Positions 1 through 6,991 of a stretch of DNA of 18,078 nt are shown piece by piece; positions within the stretch are counted from its first letter, which is position 1; every line of letters starts with the position of its first letter. Under the pieces are notes generated by a model. It was not told where the DNA came from. It worked only from the letters and a program-made list of their open reading frames with translations, and made no database searches. The DNA is from SHLJ01 sp041618535 (GTDB lineage Bacteria; Bacteroidota; Bacteroidia; Flavobacteriales; Flavobacteriaceae): NCBI GenBank assembly GCA_041618535.1, contig JBFKFP010000048.1, positions 1 to 18,078 of the forward strand. Reading direction: 5' to 3'. The translations under genes and the position numbers were made by a program.

Positions 1-1
1 G

Positions 2-199
2 ATTAGAAAAATATGGGTGCCCGCTCACAATGTCACCTCCTGTGCATTCGGAGGTGAAAACCTGGATATTTTGTATATCACCACATCCAGCCTGGATATG
101 TCTGTTGAAGAAGCGGAAAGATACCCCCTGGCAGGCTCTCTGTTCAAGGTTGTCCCCGGTGTGAAAGGGGTTAAGAGTCCGTTTTTCGGGAAACCATAA
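2..199 (+). CDS. SMP-30/gluconolactonase/regucalcin-like protein, C-terminal fragment
   Basis: The 5' end lies outside the window. The frame is open from base 2 and ends with TAA at 197-199, giving the last 65 residues. The visible part matches the final beta-propeller blade of the SMP-30/gluconolactonase/LRE family: an NVTSCAFGG strand, then LYITTSS, then PLAGSLFKV, with a short basic tail. Family members are six-bladed propellers that bind a divalent metal and hydrolyse sugar lactones such as gluconolactone. The metal ligands lie in the missing part, so activity cannot be judged. The stop is 17 nt before the gluconokinase/6PGDH fusion on the same strand, which suggests an operon in which this enzyme supplies gluconate. 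The family call is firm; the exact lactone substrate is inferred from context. Confidence 0.82.
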   Translation: MRKIWVPAHNVTSCAFGGENLDILYITTSSLDMSVEEAERYPLAGSLFKVVPGVKGVKSPFFGKP

Positions 200-216
200 A
201 TCCTTCTCTGATTTTT

Positions 217-2103
217 ATGGATAAAGTCATAATAATAATGGGAGTAAGCGGAAGCGGTAAGAATACCGTTGGTGAATTGCTGGCCCGGAAGCTGGAACTT
301 CCCTTTTATGATGCGGATGATTACCATCCGGAAGTAAATATTAGAAAGATGAACGAGGGGAAGCCACTCGATGATTCAGACCGCGAACCGTGGTTGAAAA
401 AATTGTCTTCTGAGATCCGGAATTGGATTGATTCAGGCGGTGCGATATTAGCCTGTTCCGCTCTGAAAGAGTCATACAGAAAGCTGTTGGAAAATGGGAA
501 TGAGGGAATACAGTGGATCGTACTGAGAGGTAGCCACGACCTTATATACGACAGGATCAAGAAACGGGCTGATCATTTTTTTTCATCGGAGTTACTTCAG
601 TCTCAATTTGATACATTCGAAGTGCCTGAATATGGTTATCATCTTCAGGTTGAAGAGTCTCCTTCAATACTTGCTGATCGGGTGTTTTCCCTGATCGGAC
701 TTCAGGAATCAGGTCGTATTGGCCTCATAGGCCTTGGTACTATGGGGAAGCAGCTATGCCGGAACTTACTTAGAAATGGTTTTAAGCTGGCCGTATATAA
801 TCAGGATGAGGGAGAAGAAAAAGGCACTGTAAATGCATTCGTGAGTAAATATTCTAACGAGGGTAAGCTGAGGGGATATACCGACTACAGGTCATTTGTC
901 CAGTCTCTCGAATCTCCCAGGATCATTTTATTAATGGTTAAAGCGGGTGAAGTAGTTGACCTGGTCATAGAAGGTCTAATGTCTTATTTGGAAGCTGAAG
1001 ATGTGATCATAGACGCAGGCAACTCATTTTTTAAGGATACTGAGCGCCGTCAGCGATATCTAAAGGAAAATGGTATTGAATTGATCGGGATGGGAGTTTC
1101 AGGAGGAGCCAGTGGAGCTTTAAATGGTCCTTCATTCATGCCGGGAGGAGATGATAACTGCATTGACATGGTGTACCCCTTGCTGCAGATTACAGCGGCC
1201 AAGGATAACGACGGCAAGGCATGTGTGACTTCAGTGGGACCTGGTGGCTCTGGTCATTATATAAAGATGGTTCACAATGGGATAGAATATGCTGAAATGC
1301 AGCTTATTGCAGAGATATATTCTTATTTGAGACAAGGCATGTCAAATGAAGAAATCGGGAAGATTTTCAAGGAATGGTCCCATGGAGAATCCGACAGTTT
1401 TCTCCTGGGGATTTCTCATAAGATAATTTTCAAAAAAAATTCCCCGCAGGAGTTTTTGATAGATACGATCTCAGATAAGGCCGGGAGCAAGGGTACAGGT
1501 AACTGGGCGGTTGAATCAGCCTCCGAATTAGGTTTTCCAGCATCCATGATCATGGCGGCCGTTAATTTCAGAATGATCTCAAACATGAAGAATATACCGG
1601 ATCGTTTTTCCCGAGATCTGAATCAGGATCCCAGGGAGGGTGAATTAATGGATATAGGCAGCCTTTATAAGACCTTTCATTGGGCACGGATTATCAATCA
1701 TCACCAGGGCTTTGAACTACTACGAATGGCCTCTGAAGAATATAATTGGAAATTAGAGCTGGCAGAAATAGCGCGAATATGGACAAATGGCTGTATCATT
1801 CGTTCGGCTTTGATGGAAAGATGTGCAGAAAAACTCAAAACAGGAGCCATTTTGAATGATCCCTCGAATTTTAAATGGTTGGTTGAGGCTGAGAAAGAGG
1901 TGATTGAGTTTATTACGGATTCAGCTGAAAAGAGAATCGCTATTCCTTGTTTCTCATCAGCATATAATTTCTGGCTTGCAATAACGGCAAAAAATCTACC
2001 TACGAACCTGGTCCAGGCTCAAAGAGACTTTTTTGGAGGACATGGGTTTTACAGAAAAGATGATCCGCATGGCGAAATTGAACGACTAAACTGGGACGAC
2101 TAA
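217..2103 (+). CDS. gntK-gnd: Bifunctional gluconokinase / 6-phosphogluconate dehydrogenase fusion
   Basis: A single 628-residue frame. Residues 1-160 are a gluconate kinase: P-loop GVSGSGKNT at 9-17, DADDYHP at 32-38, ACSALKESYR at 79-88, and a DHF...LLQSQFDT segment at 119-133. Residues 167-628 are a full-length decarboxylating 6-phosphogluconate dehydrogenase: Rossmann GLIGLGTMG at 169-177, MVKAG at 240-244, GVSGG at 293-297, the catalytic KMVHNGIEY at 350-358 (Lys350, Glu357), KGTG at 425-428, and QAQRDFFGGH with Arg603 and His609 for substrate phosphate binding. There is almost no linker. The product would phosphorylate gluconate and oxidatively decarboxylate it to ribulose 5-phosphate in the cytosol. 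Oddities: the P-loop has Asn16 where Ser/Thr is usual, the cofactor loop reads NQD (195-197) where NRS/NRT is usual, and GGASG stands where GGEEG is usual. The downstream permease starts 1 nt after the stop. Domain calls are very secure. Confidence 0.95.
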   Translation: MDKVIIIMGVSGSGKNTVGELLARKLELPFYDADDYHPEVNIRKMNEGKPLDDSDREPWLKKLSSEIRNWIDSGGAILACSALKESYRKLLENGNEGIQWIVLRGSHDLIYDRIKKRADHFFSSELLQSQFDTFEVPEYGYHLQVEESPSILADRVFSLIGLQESGRIGLIGLGTMGKQLCRNLLRNGFKLAVYNQDEGEEKGTVNAFVSKYSNEGKLRGYTDYRSFVQSLESPRIILLMVKAGEVVDLVIEGLMSYLEAEDVIIDAGNSFFKDTERRQRYLKENGIELIGMGVSGGASGALNGPSFMPGGDDNCIDMVYPLLQITAAKDNDGKACVTSVGPGGSGHYIKMVHNGIEYAEMQLIAEIYSYLRQGMSNEEIGKIFKEWSHGESDSFLLGISHKIIFKKNSPQEFLIDTISDKAGSKGTGNWAVESASELGFPASMIMAAVNFRMISNMKNIPDRFSRDLNQDPREGELMDIGSLYKTFHWARIINHHQGFELLRMASEEYNWKLELAEIARIWTNGCIIRSALMERCAEKLKTGAILNDPSNFKWLVEAEKEVIEFITDSAEKRIAIPCFSSAYNFWLAITAKNLPTNLVQAQRDFFGGHGFYRKDDPHGEIERLNWDD

Positions 2104-2104
2104 G

Positions 2105-3469
2105 ATGGAATTTCAATTATTGGCAGCTATAGTTTTGGGTATTATCGTCTTGTTGGTCTTGATTCTAAGGCTAAAATTGCAGGCTTTCATTTCCCTTCTT
2201 ATAGCCTGCATTGTTGTAGGAGTGGCTGCCGGACTGCCTCCTGGGAAGGTGATGGAGAGCATCAGAGATGGTATGGGCAGTACACTTGGCTTTGTGGCTG
2301 TAGTGGTAGGACTTGGTGCCATGTTTGGCGCTATTCTGGAAGCGTCAGGCGGAGCCGAAGCTCTTGCATCCTACCTGCTTCGGCGTTTCGGTGAAAGAAG
2401 AGCCTCAACCGCTTTAATGATAACGGGATTCTTTATCGCTATTCCGGTATTTTTTGATGTGGGATTTATCATCCTTGTACCTCTTATTTATTCCCTTCAG
2501 CGTAAGACAAAGAAATCATTACTCCTCTATGCCATCCCCCTTTTGGCCGGATTAGGTGTGACTCATACTTTCATCCCGCCAACACCGGGACCGGTTGCCG
2601 TGGCAGAGATCCTTTCTGCCGATTTGGGATGGGTTATCCTGATGGGATTTATCGCCGGTATTCCCGCAGCAATAATTAGCGGGCCCATATTCGGGCACTA
2701 CATCGCAAAAAAGATTTTTATCCAAGCCCCTGAACTCGAGCTTATAGACGATGCGAAAACACTTACTCAGCCTATGGTAAGCACGATTGTCATGATTATC
2801 GCCATACCCATTCTTCTGATAGTAGGGAATACCGTATTGAACAGCCCTTTCTTTGACAGTTGGAATCCTGAGTTTAAGATCGGAAAACATTTTGAGTTTG
2901 ATTTCAAGAACTGGATGGGATTGCTTGGACACCCTTTTACTGCATTGATCATCGCCAATTTAATTGCCTGGTACATGTTGGGTATTCGAAAAGGTATTCC
3001 TCGCCCTGAAATGCTCAGGATCACAACTAAATCACTAGGCCCGGCAGGATTAATCATACTTTTAACCGGAGCCGGTGGATCATTCAAACAAATGCTTATC
3101 GAGACCGGTTCCGGTCAAATGCTGGCTTCCTATCTCGACCAGAGCGGGATGAGCATATTCCTGTTTGGGTTTATAGTAGCAGCTGTGGTTAGGGTATTAC
3201 AAGGTTCGGCCACCGTAGCCATGATCACTGCAGCTGGAATACTTGCGTCCTTAATTACCGGACTGAGCCCGATGGAGAAGGCTTTATTGGTGATTGCGGT
3301 GGCATCGGGAGCATCTACCTTGTCTCATGTGAACGACAGCGGTTTTTGGCTGGTAAGCAAGTACCTTGGGATGGATGAGAAACAAACCTTTCGCAGCTGG
3401 ACACTGATGACGACCTTATTGTCATTAACCGGGCTAGCAATGGTTGGATTAATCAGCCTCTTTCTCTAA
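2105..3469 (+). CDS. gntP: GntP-family gluconate:H+ symporter
   Basis: A 454-residue, very hydrophobic inner-membrane protein with about a dozen predicted membrane segments, the usual length for the GntP family (TC 2.A.8). Family signatures are visible: GLGAMFGAILEASGGAE after the second or third segment, the conserved IPVFFDVGFIILVPL stretch (residues about 117-131), THTFIPPTPGPVAVAE (about 154-169; E. coli members have PPHP here), and a C-terminal ASGASTLSHVNDSGFW motif. It would import gluconate or a related sugar acid with protons. The ATG begins 1 nt after the stop of the gluconokinase/6PGDH fusion, so the two are almost certainly translated from one message, and that partner strongly favours gluconate as substrate. 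The 3' end overlaps the convergent YdeI-like gene by 4 nt. The gene symbol denotes the family, not a specific E. coli paralogue. Confidence 0.93.
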   Translation: MEFQLLAAIVLGIIVLLVLILRLKLQAFISLLIACIVVGVAAGLPPGKVMESIRDGMGSTLGFVAVVVGLGAMFGAILEASGGAEALASYLLRRFGERRASTALMITGFFIAIPVFFDVGFIILVPLIYSLQRKTKKSLLLYAIPLLAGLGVTHTFIPPTPGPVAVAEILSADLGWVILMGFIAGIPAAIISGPIFGHYIAKKIFIQAPELELIDDAKTLTQPMVSTIVMIIAIPILLIVGNTVLNSPFFDSWNPEFKIGKHFEFDFKNWMGLLGHPFTALIIANLIAWYMLGIRKGIPRPEMLRITTKSLGPAGLIILLTGAGGSFKQMLIETGSGQMLASYLDQSGMSIFLFGFIVAAVVRVLQGSATVAMITAAGILASLITGLSPMEKALLVIAVASGASTLSHVNDSGFWLVSKYLGMDEKQTFRSWTLMTTLLSLTGLAMVGLISLFL

Positions 3470-4065
3470 CAATTCTTGTATTTATCATTCAGTCCAATTC
3501 CGTTCTCAATCATAGGAATGATCTTTTCCAACCTGGATTTCCTGGTAGCTTCTCTTTTCGCAGAACTTATATATTCGCTATATTCTCGCTGCTTATAGGG
3601 TGCCAGGCGCTTGAATTCTTTGGCTGCGACCGGATTTGATTGAAAGGTCGTTTTCAGCTCTTCAGGGATATCGACCGATTTTTTTGTTGGTCGTGGCTTG
3701 ACTACCAACCCGGCCTTCTGATTATCGATAGCCTCACGGATGTAAAGCTTGACAAGGTCCTCCCTTATCTCGCGCTCCGATTCAAAGATCATCTGCCTCA
3801 TGGCCCTGGTCTTACCTTCCTGGGCATTCCTGAGGAGTCGATGTTCGTCCTTTAAAAATACCCCATTAAAGAACCAGATTCCGAAGTGATTCTTAAAAGC
3901 CCCGATGCCGCACACATTCTTACCGTTAACAGTGTAAGTGGGAATTCCCCATTTCAGGGTTTCGGTCATTTCCGTTTCAAGCATCAGCCGCCGGAGGGTC
4001 TCAAGGGCCTTGCTGAATTTCTCATGGAATTCAATATATTCCTCAACAGATGAAGCTCTCTTCAT
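3466..4065 (-). CDS. YdeI/OmdA family protein with DUF1801 domain
   Basis: 199 residues. The N-terminal half (about residues 8-110) has the DUF1801 pattern, with LKWGIPTYTVNGKNVCGIGAFKNHFGIWF-like strands. The C-terminal part (about 130-195) has the PEELKTTFQSNPVAAKEFKRLAPYKQREYSEYI helix region typical of the YdeI/OmpD-associated (OmdA, 'bacteriocin-protection') family, followed by a basic helix. In enterobacteria, family members are linked to OmpD-dependent envelope phenotypes; the biochemical role is not established and I do not assign one. The start is 11 nt after the stop of the DinB-like gene, so it is probably the last gene of the pepT operon. The stop overlaps the permease stop tail to tail by 4 nt. 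Confidence 0.85.
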   Translation of the reverse strand: MKRASSVEEYIEFHEKFSKALETLRRLMLETEMTETLKWGIPTYTVNGKNVCGIGAFKNHFGIWFFNGVFLKDEHRLLRNAQEGKTRAMRQMIFESEREIREDLVKLYIREAIDNQKAGLVVKPRPTKKSVDIPEELKTTFQSNPVAAKEFKRLAPYKQREYSEYISSAKREATRKSRLEKIIPMIENGIGLNDKYKNC

Positions 4066-4076
4066 AATTCATCAAT

Positions 4077-4589
4077 TTACCATGTCCCGGCATAGTTAAG
4101 ATTACCGCCTGATCGATATTCAAGGTACTCAAATTTTAGCCTGATGATCTGCCTGATATGCAGGAAATCATGAGCAAGCCAATTGCTCAGGTAATAACCT
4201 GCAGTCATTCGTCCGAGCTTTGGATGATCGAAAAATAAATTCCAGTCCGGATCATTTAACCGCCTGAGCCAATCTATCGATTTCGATCGCTCTTTTGAAA
4301 ATTCCCCGATCTTTTGGGTGAAGTCCTGGTCGGCATAATGGTGAAGCTGAACCCAGGCAACAGGATCGATGGAGGGTGGAATGGTATTTGGAGTTTTCAG
4401 AATAAAGCTGGTTCGAAACCTGAAATCCATCTTTTCTTCATCGATAAGGTGGCAGATCACCTCGAGAAGTGACCATGACCGCGGATTGGGCTTCCAGCTG
4501 GCCTGTTCATCCGATATGCCCGAGAGCAGTTCAGGAATAAGGTAACCATTCCGCTCCAATTCTTCAAATATGTGATCAAATAACGCCAT
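4077..4589 (-). CDS. DinB-like metalloprotein (DinB_2 superfamily)
   Basis: 170 residues forming a predicted four-helix bundle. The three histidines expected for the DinB metal site are present: His47 in VICHLIDEE and His140 and His144 in LAHDFLHIRQ. The SWKPNPRSWSLLEVICHL segment is typical of this superfamily, which includes DinB, YfiT and mycothiol/bacillithiol-dependent transferases. The exact reaction cannot be read from the sequence; a thiol-dependent transferase or hydrolase role is possible but unproven. The ATG at 4587-4589 lies inside the end of pepT (14-nt overlap), indicating translational coupling. The YdeI-like gene follows after 11 nt. Confidence 0.85.
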   Translation of the reverse strand: MALFDHIFEELERNGYLIPELLSGISDEQASWKPNPRSWSLLEVICHLIDEEKMDFRFRTSFILKTPNTIPPSIDPVAWVQLHHYADQDFTQKIGEFSKERSKSIDWLRRLNDPDWNLFFDHPKLGRMTAGYYLSNWLAHDFLHIRQIIRLKFEYLEYRSGGNLNYAGTW

Positions 4590-5829
4590 CCCTCGCTTTT
4601 GATGCTGTTAACTCTGCGATCCTACAAATAACTTCAGTAGCCTTTATCATACTTTCCACCGGGACATATTCATATCTTCCGTGAAAATTGTGTCCGCCAG
4701 CAAATATATTGGGGCATGGCAAACCCATGTATGACAATTGTGAACCATCTGTACCACCCCGAATGGGCTTGATTATTGGTTCGATACCCAATGACTCCAT
4801 AGCTTCTTCTGCGATATCCACAATATGCATTTGCGGTTCAACTTTTTCCCGCATATTGTAATACTGATCCCTGACCTCGATGCTTATCAGTTCATTCCCA
4901 ATTCTGGCGTTCATATCATCACTTATCTTTTGAACCAGGGCCTTCCGGGCCTCAAATTTATCCCTGTCATGATCCCTGATAATATATTGAAGAACGGTTT
5001 CTTCAACCTTTCCGCTGATTTTTGTAAGATGAAAGAAGCCCTGGTAATGTTCGGTATGCTCAGGTCGTTCCTGTGAGGGAAGGGCATTTATAAACTGGGC
5101 CGCGTAGTACATCGAGTTCACCATTTTTCCTTTTGCATAACCCGGATGTACGATCCGGCCCTTAATGGTAACCGTGGCAGAAGCAGCGTTAAAATTTTCG
5201 TATTCAAGTTCTCCTATCTGGCTGCCGTCAACCGTGTAAGCCCATTTGGCATTAAAGGCTTTTACATCAAACTTATGAGCCCCGCGGCCAATTTCTTCAT
5301 CAGGAGTAAATCCAACCCTGAGATCTCCGTGTTTAATTTCAGGATGATCTATCAGGTATTCCATGGCTGTCATGATTTCGCAGATACCTGCCTTATCGTC
5401 GGCGCCAAGAAGGGTAGTACCATCGGTGGTGATAAGAGTCTGGCCTATGTACAGACGAAGATCTTCAAAATAATCAGGTGAAAGGACTATTTTTTCTTCC
5501 TTGTTCAGAACGATGTCTCCCCCGTGGTAGTTCTCAACTAGCTGTGGCCTGACATTAGCCCCTGTAAAATCCGGAGAGGTATCAAAATGAGATACAAACC
5601 CGATGGCCGGTACTTCGTGATCCACATTCGAGGGAAGGGTTGCGGTTACATAGGCGTGCTCATCAATTTTCACATCAGACATTCCCATATCTTTTAATTC
5701 TTCTGCCAGCATATTGGCCAGCTCCCATTGTTTCTCGGTACTTGGAGTTGTATTGCTTTCAGGGTCGCTTTCGGTGTCGATAGTGACATAACTGATAAAT
5801 CGGTCTATAAGTTTCTGTTTGTTGATCAT
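4576..5829 (-). CDS. pepT: Peptidase T (tripeptide aminopeptidase, M20B)
   Basis: A cytosolic di-zinc aminopeptidase that releases the N-terminal residue of tripeptides. From the ATG at 5829 it is 417 residues, close to the usual ~408. Metal and catalytic residues are all present: His81 and Asp83 in SHFDTSPD, Asp144 in GADDKAG, Glu178/Glu179 in TPDEEIG, Asp201 in YTVDGS and His383 in NFHGRYE, plus the NAASATV and IRGGTDGSQLS signatures. The frame can be extended to an ATG at 5922, but that adds 31 residues with no family counterpart, and a strong promoter motif (5854-5884) sits inside the extension, so 5829 is chosen. It leads a three-gene operon with the DinB-like and YdeI-like genes and is divergent from pyrD. 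Confidence 0.95.
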   Translation of the reverse strand: MINKQKLIDRFISYVTIDTESDPESNTTPSTEKQWELANMLAEELKDMGMSDVKIDEHAYVTATLPSNVDHEVPAIGFVSHFDTSPDFTGANVRPQLVENYHGGDIVLNKEEKIVLSPDYFEDLRLYIGQTLITTDGTTLLGADDKAGICEIMTAMEYLIDHPEIKHGDLRVGFTPDEEIGRGAHKFDVKAFNAKWAYTVDGSQIGELEYENFNAASATVTIKGRIVHPGYAKGKMVNSMYYAAQFINALPSQERPEHTEHYQGFFHLTKISGKVEETVLQYIIRDHDRDKFEARKALVQKISDDMNARIGNELISIEVRDQYYNMREKVEPQMHIVDIAEEAMESLGIEPIIKPIRGGTDGSQLSYMGLPCPNIFAGGHNFHGRYEYVPVESMIKATEVICRIAELTASKARDGVI

Positions 5830-5853
5830 CGGCTTGTGATAAGTGAACGTCCT

Positions 5854-5884
5854 CAAAATTAGATAACCCGTTTTGAAGTGCCAA
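5854..5884 (-). promoter_or_regulatory. Bacteroidota-type promoter for pepT
   Basis: On the minus strand a TTG (plus-strand CAA at 5882-5884) is followed after 20 nt by TAATTTTG (plus-strand 5854-5861), an exact fit to the Bacteroidota -33 TTG / -7 TAnnTTTG consensus. Transcription would start near 5847, giving a leader of about 18 nt to the ATG at 5829. The match is direct; activity is inferred. It decides the pepT start against the longer reading frame. Confidence 0.6.
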
Positions 5885-5923
5885 GTGTTGATCAACTTTC
5901 TTTTTTCTTCTTCTGAATTCATT

Positions 5924-5931
5924 TAATTTTG
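5924..5931 (+). promoter_or_regulatory. pyrD: Candidate -7 element for pyrD
   Basis: TAATTTTG matches the Bacteroidota -7 consensus TAnnTTTG and lies 16 nt before the pyrD ATG. No TTG is found at the usual distance upstream, so only half of the promoter is supported. It would give a very short leader. Confidence 0.35.
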
Positions 5932-5947
5932 TCGGCAAACTCCACAG

Positions 5948-6991
5948 ATGTACAGATATCTTATCCGACCAATTCTATTTCAGTTTGACCCTGAAGCAGT
6001 ACATCATTTCACTTTCTCACTTCTTCGATTCTTATTCCGGATTCCTGGAATAAAGCCATTGGTAAAGTCGATCTACGGGAAAGGTGACAAGCGATTGGAG
6101 AGAGAGGTTTTCGGATTGAAATTCAGTAATCCTGTGGGACTGGCGGCAGGTTTTGACAAGGATGCCAAACTATTTAATGAGCTTTCGTCATTTGGCTTTG
6201 GCTTCATCGAGATCGGTACCCTGACACCAAAGCCACAAGGCGGAAACCCCAGAAAGAGGTTATTCAGGCTTAAGTCTGATTCAGCTATTATCAACCGGAT
6301 GGGATTCAATAACGGAGGTGTTGAGGAAGCTGTTGGCCGTTTAAAGAGAAATCAAGGTGTTCTTGTAGGTGGCAACATAGGCAAGAACAAGCTAACCCCG
6401 AATGAAAAGGCTGTCGAGGATTATCGGATTTGCTTCAATGCCCTGTTTGATTTTGTAGATTATTTCGTGGTCAATGTAAGTTCTCCAAACACCCCGAATT
6501 TGCGAGCACTTCAGGACAAGGAGCCGCTAACCAAACTGTTACTGGTTTTAAAAAATGAAAACTCACAACGGCCTCTGCCGAAACCTATATTATTGAAAAT
6601 AGCTCCTGATCTGAGCGATGATCAATTGATGGATATTATTGAGATTGTCAGAACCACTGGCATCGACGGCGTGATCGCAACAAATACTACCATTTCAAGG
6701 GTAGGACTGACATCCGCCAATAAGGGTGAAACCGGCGGGTTAAGTGGAAAACCATTGAAAAACCGTTCTACAGAGGTCATACGTTTCCTTTCTGAAAAGG
6801 GAAATAAGAGCTTCCCGATAATCGGGGTTGGGGGAATCCATTCTGAGGAGGATGCTCTTGAGAAACTCGACGCTGGAGCCGATCTTCTTCAGCTGTATAC
6901 CGGATTTGTTTACGAAGGACCCTCGCTAGTCAAAAGGATCAATAAAGCAATTTTAAAGCGGCATAAAGACCAGGGCCTCAGTCCAGGATAA
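5948..6991 (+). CDS. pyrD: Dihydroorotate dehydrogenase (quinone), class 2
   Basis: 347 residues. It oxidises dihydroorotate to orotate in pyrimidine synthesis, with FMN and membrane quinone as electron acceptors. The N-terminal 45 residues (YRYLIRPILFQFDPEAVHHF...) form the amphipathic helical extension that marks class 2, membrane-associated enzymes. FMN and substrate motifs follow: NPVGLAAGFDKD at 61-72, the NRMGFNN region near 116-122, GGNIGKNK at 141-148, the catalytic-serine motif NVSSPNTPNLRALQ at 176-189, ATNTT at 244-248, GETGGLSGKPL at 260-270 and GVGGI at 293-297. It starts 118 nt from the preferred divergent pepT start. Its 3' end overlaps the convergent spondin_N gene by 14 nt. 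Confidence 0.96.
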   Translation: MYRYLIRPILFQFDPEAVHHFTFSLLRFLFRIPGIKPLVKSIYGKGDKRLEREVFGLKFSNPVGLAAGFDKDAKLFNELSSFGFGFIEIGTLTPKPQGGNPRKRLFRLKSDSAIINRMGFNNGGVEEAVGRLKRNQGVLVGGNIGKNKLTPNEKAVEDYRICFNALFDFVDYFVVNVSSPNTPNLRALQDKEPLTKLLLVLKNENSQRPLPKPILLKIAPDLSDDQLMDIIEIVRTTGIDGVIATNTTISRVGLTSANKGETGGLSGKPLKNRSTEVIRFLSEKGNKSFPIIGVGGIHSEEDALEKLDAGADLLQLYTGFVYEGPSLVKRINKAILKRHKDQGLSPG

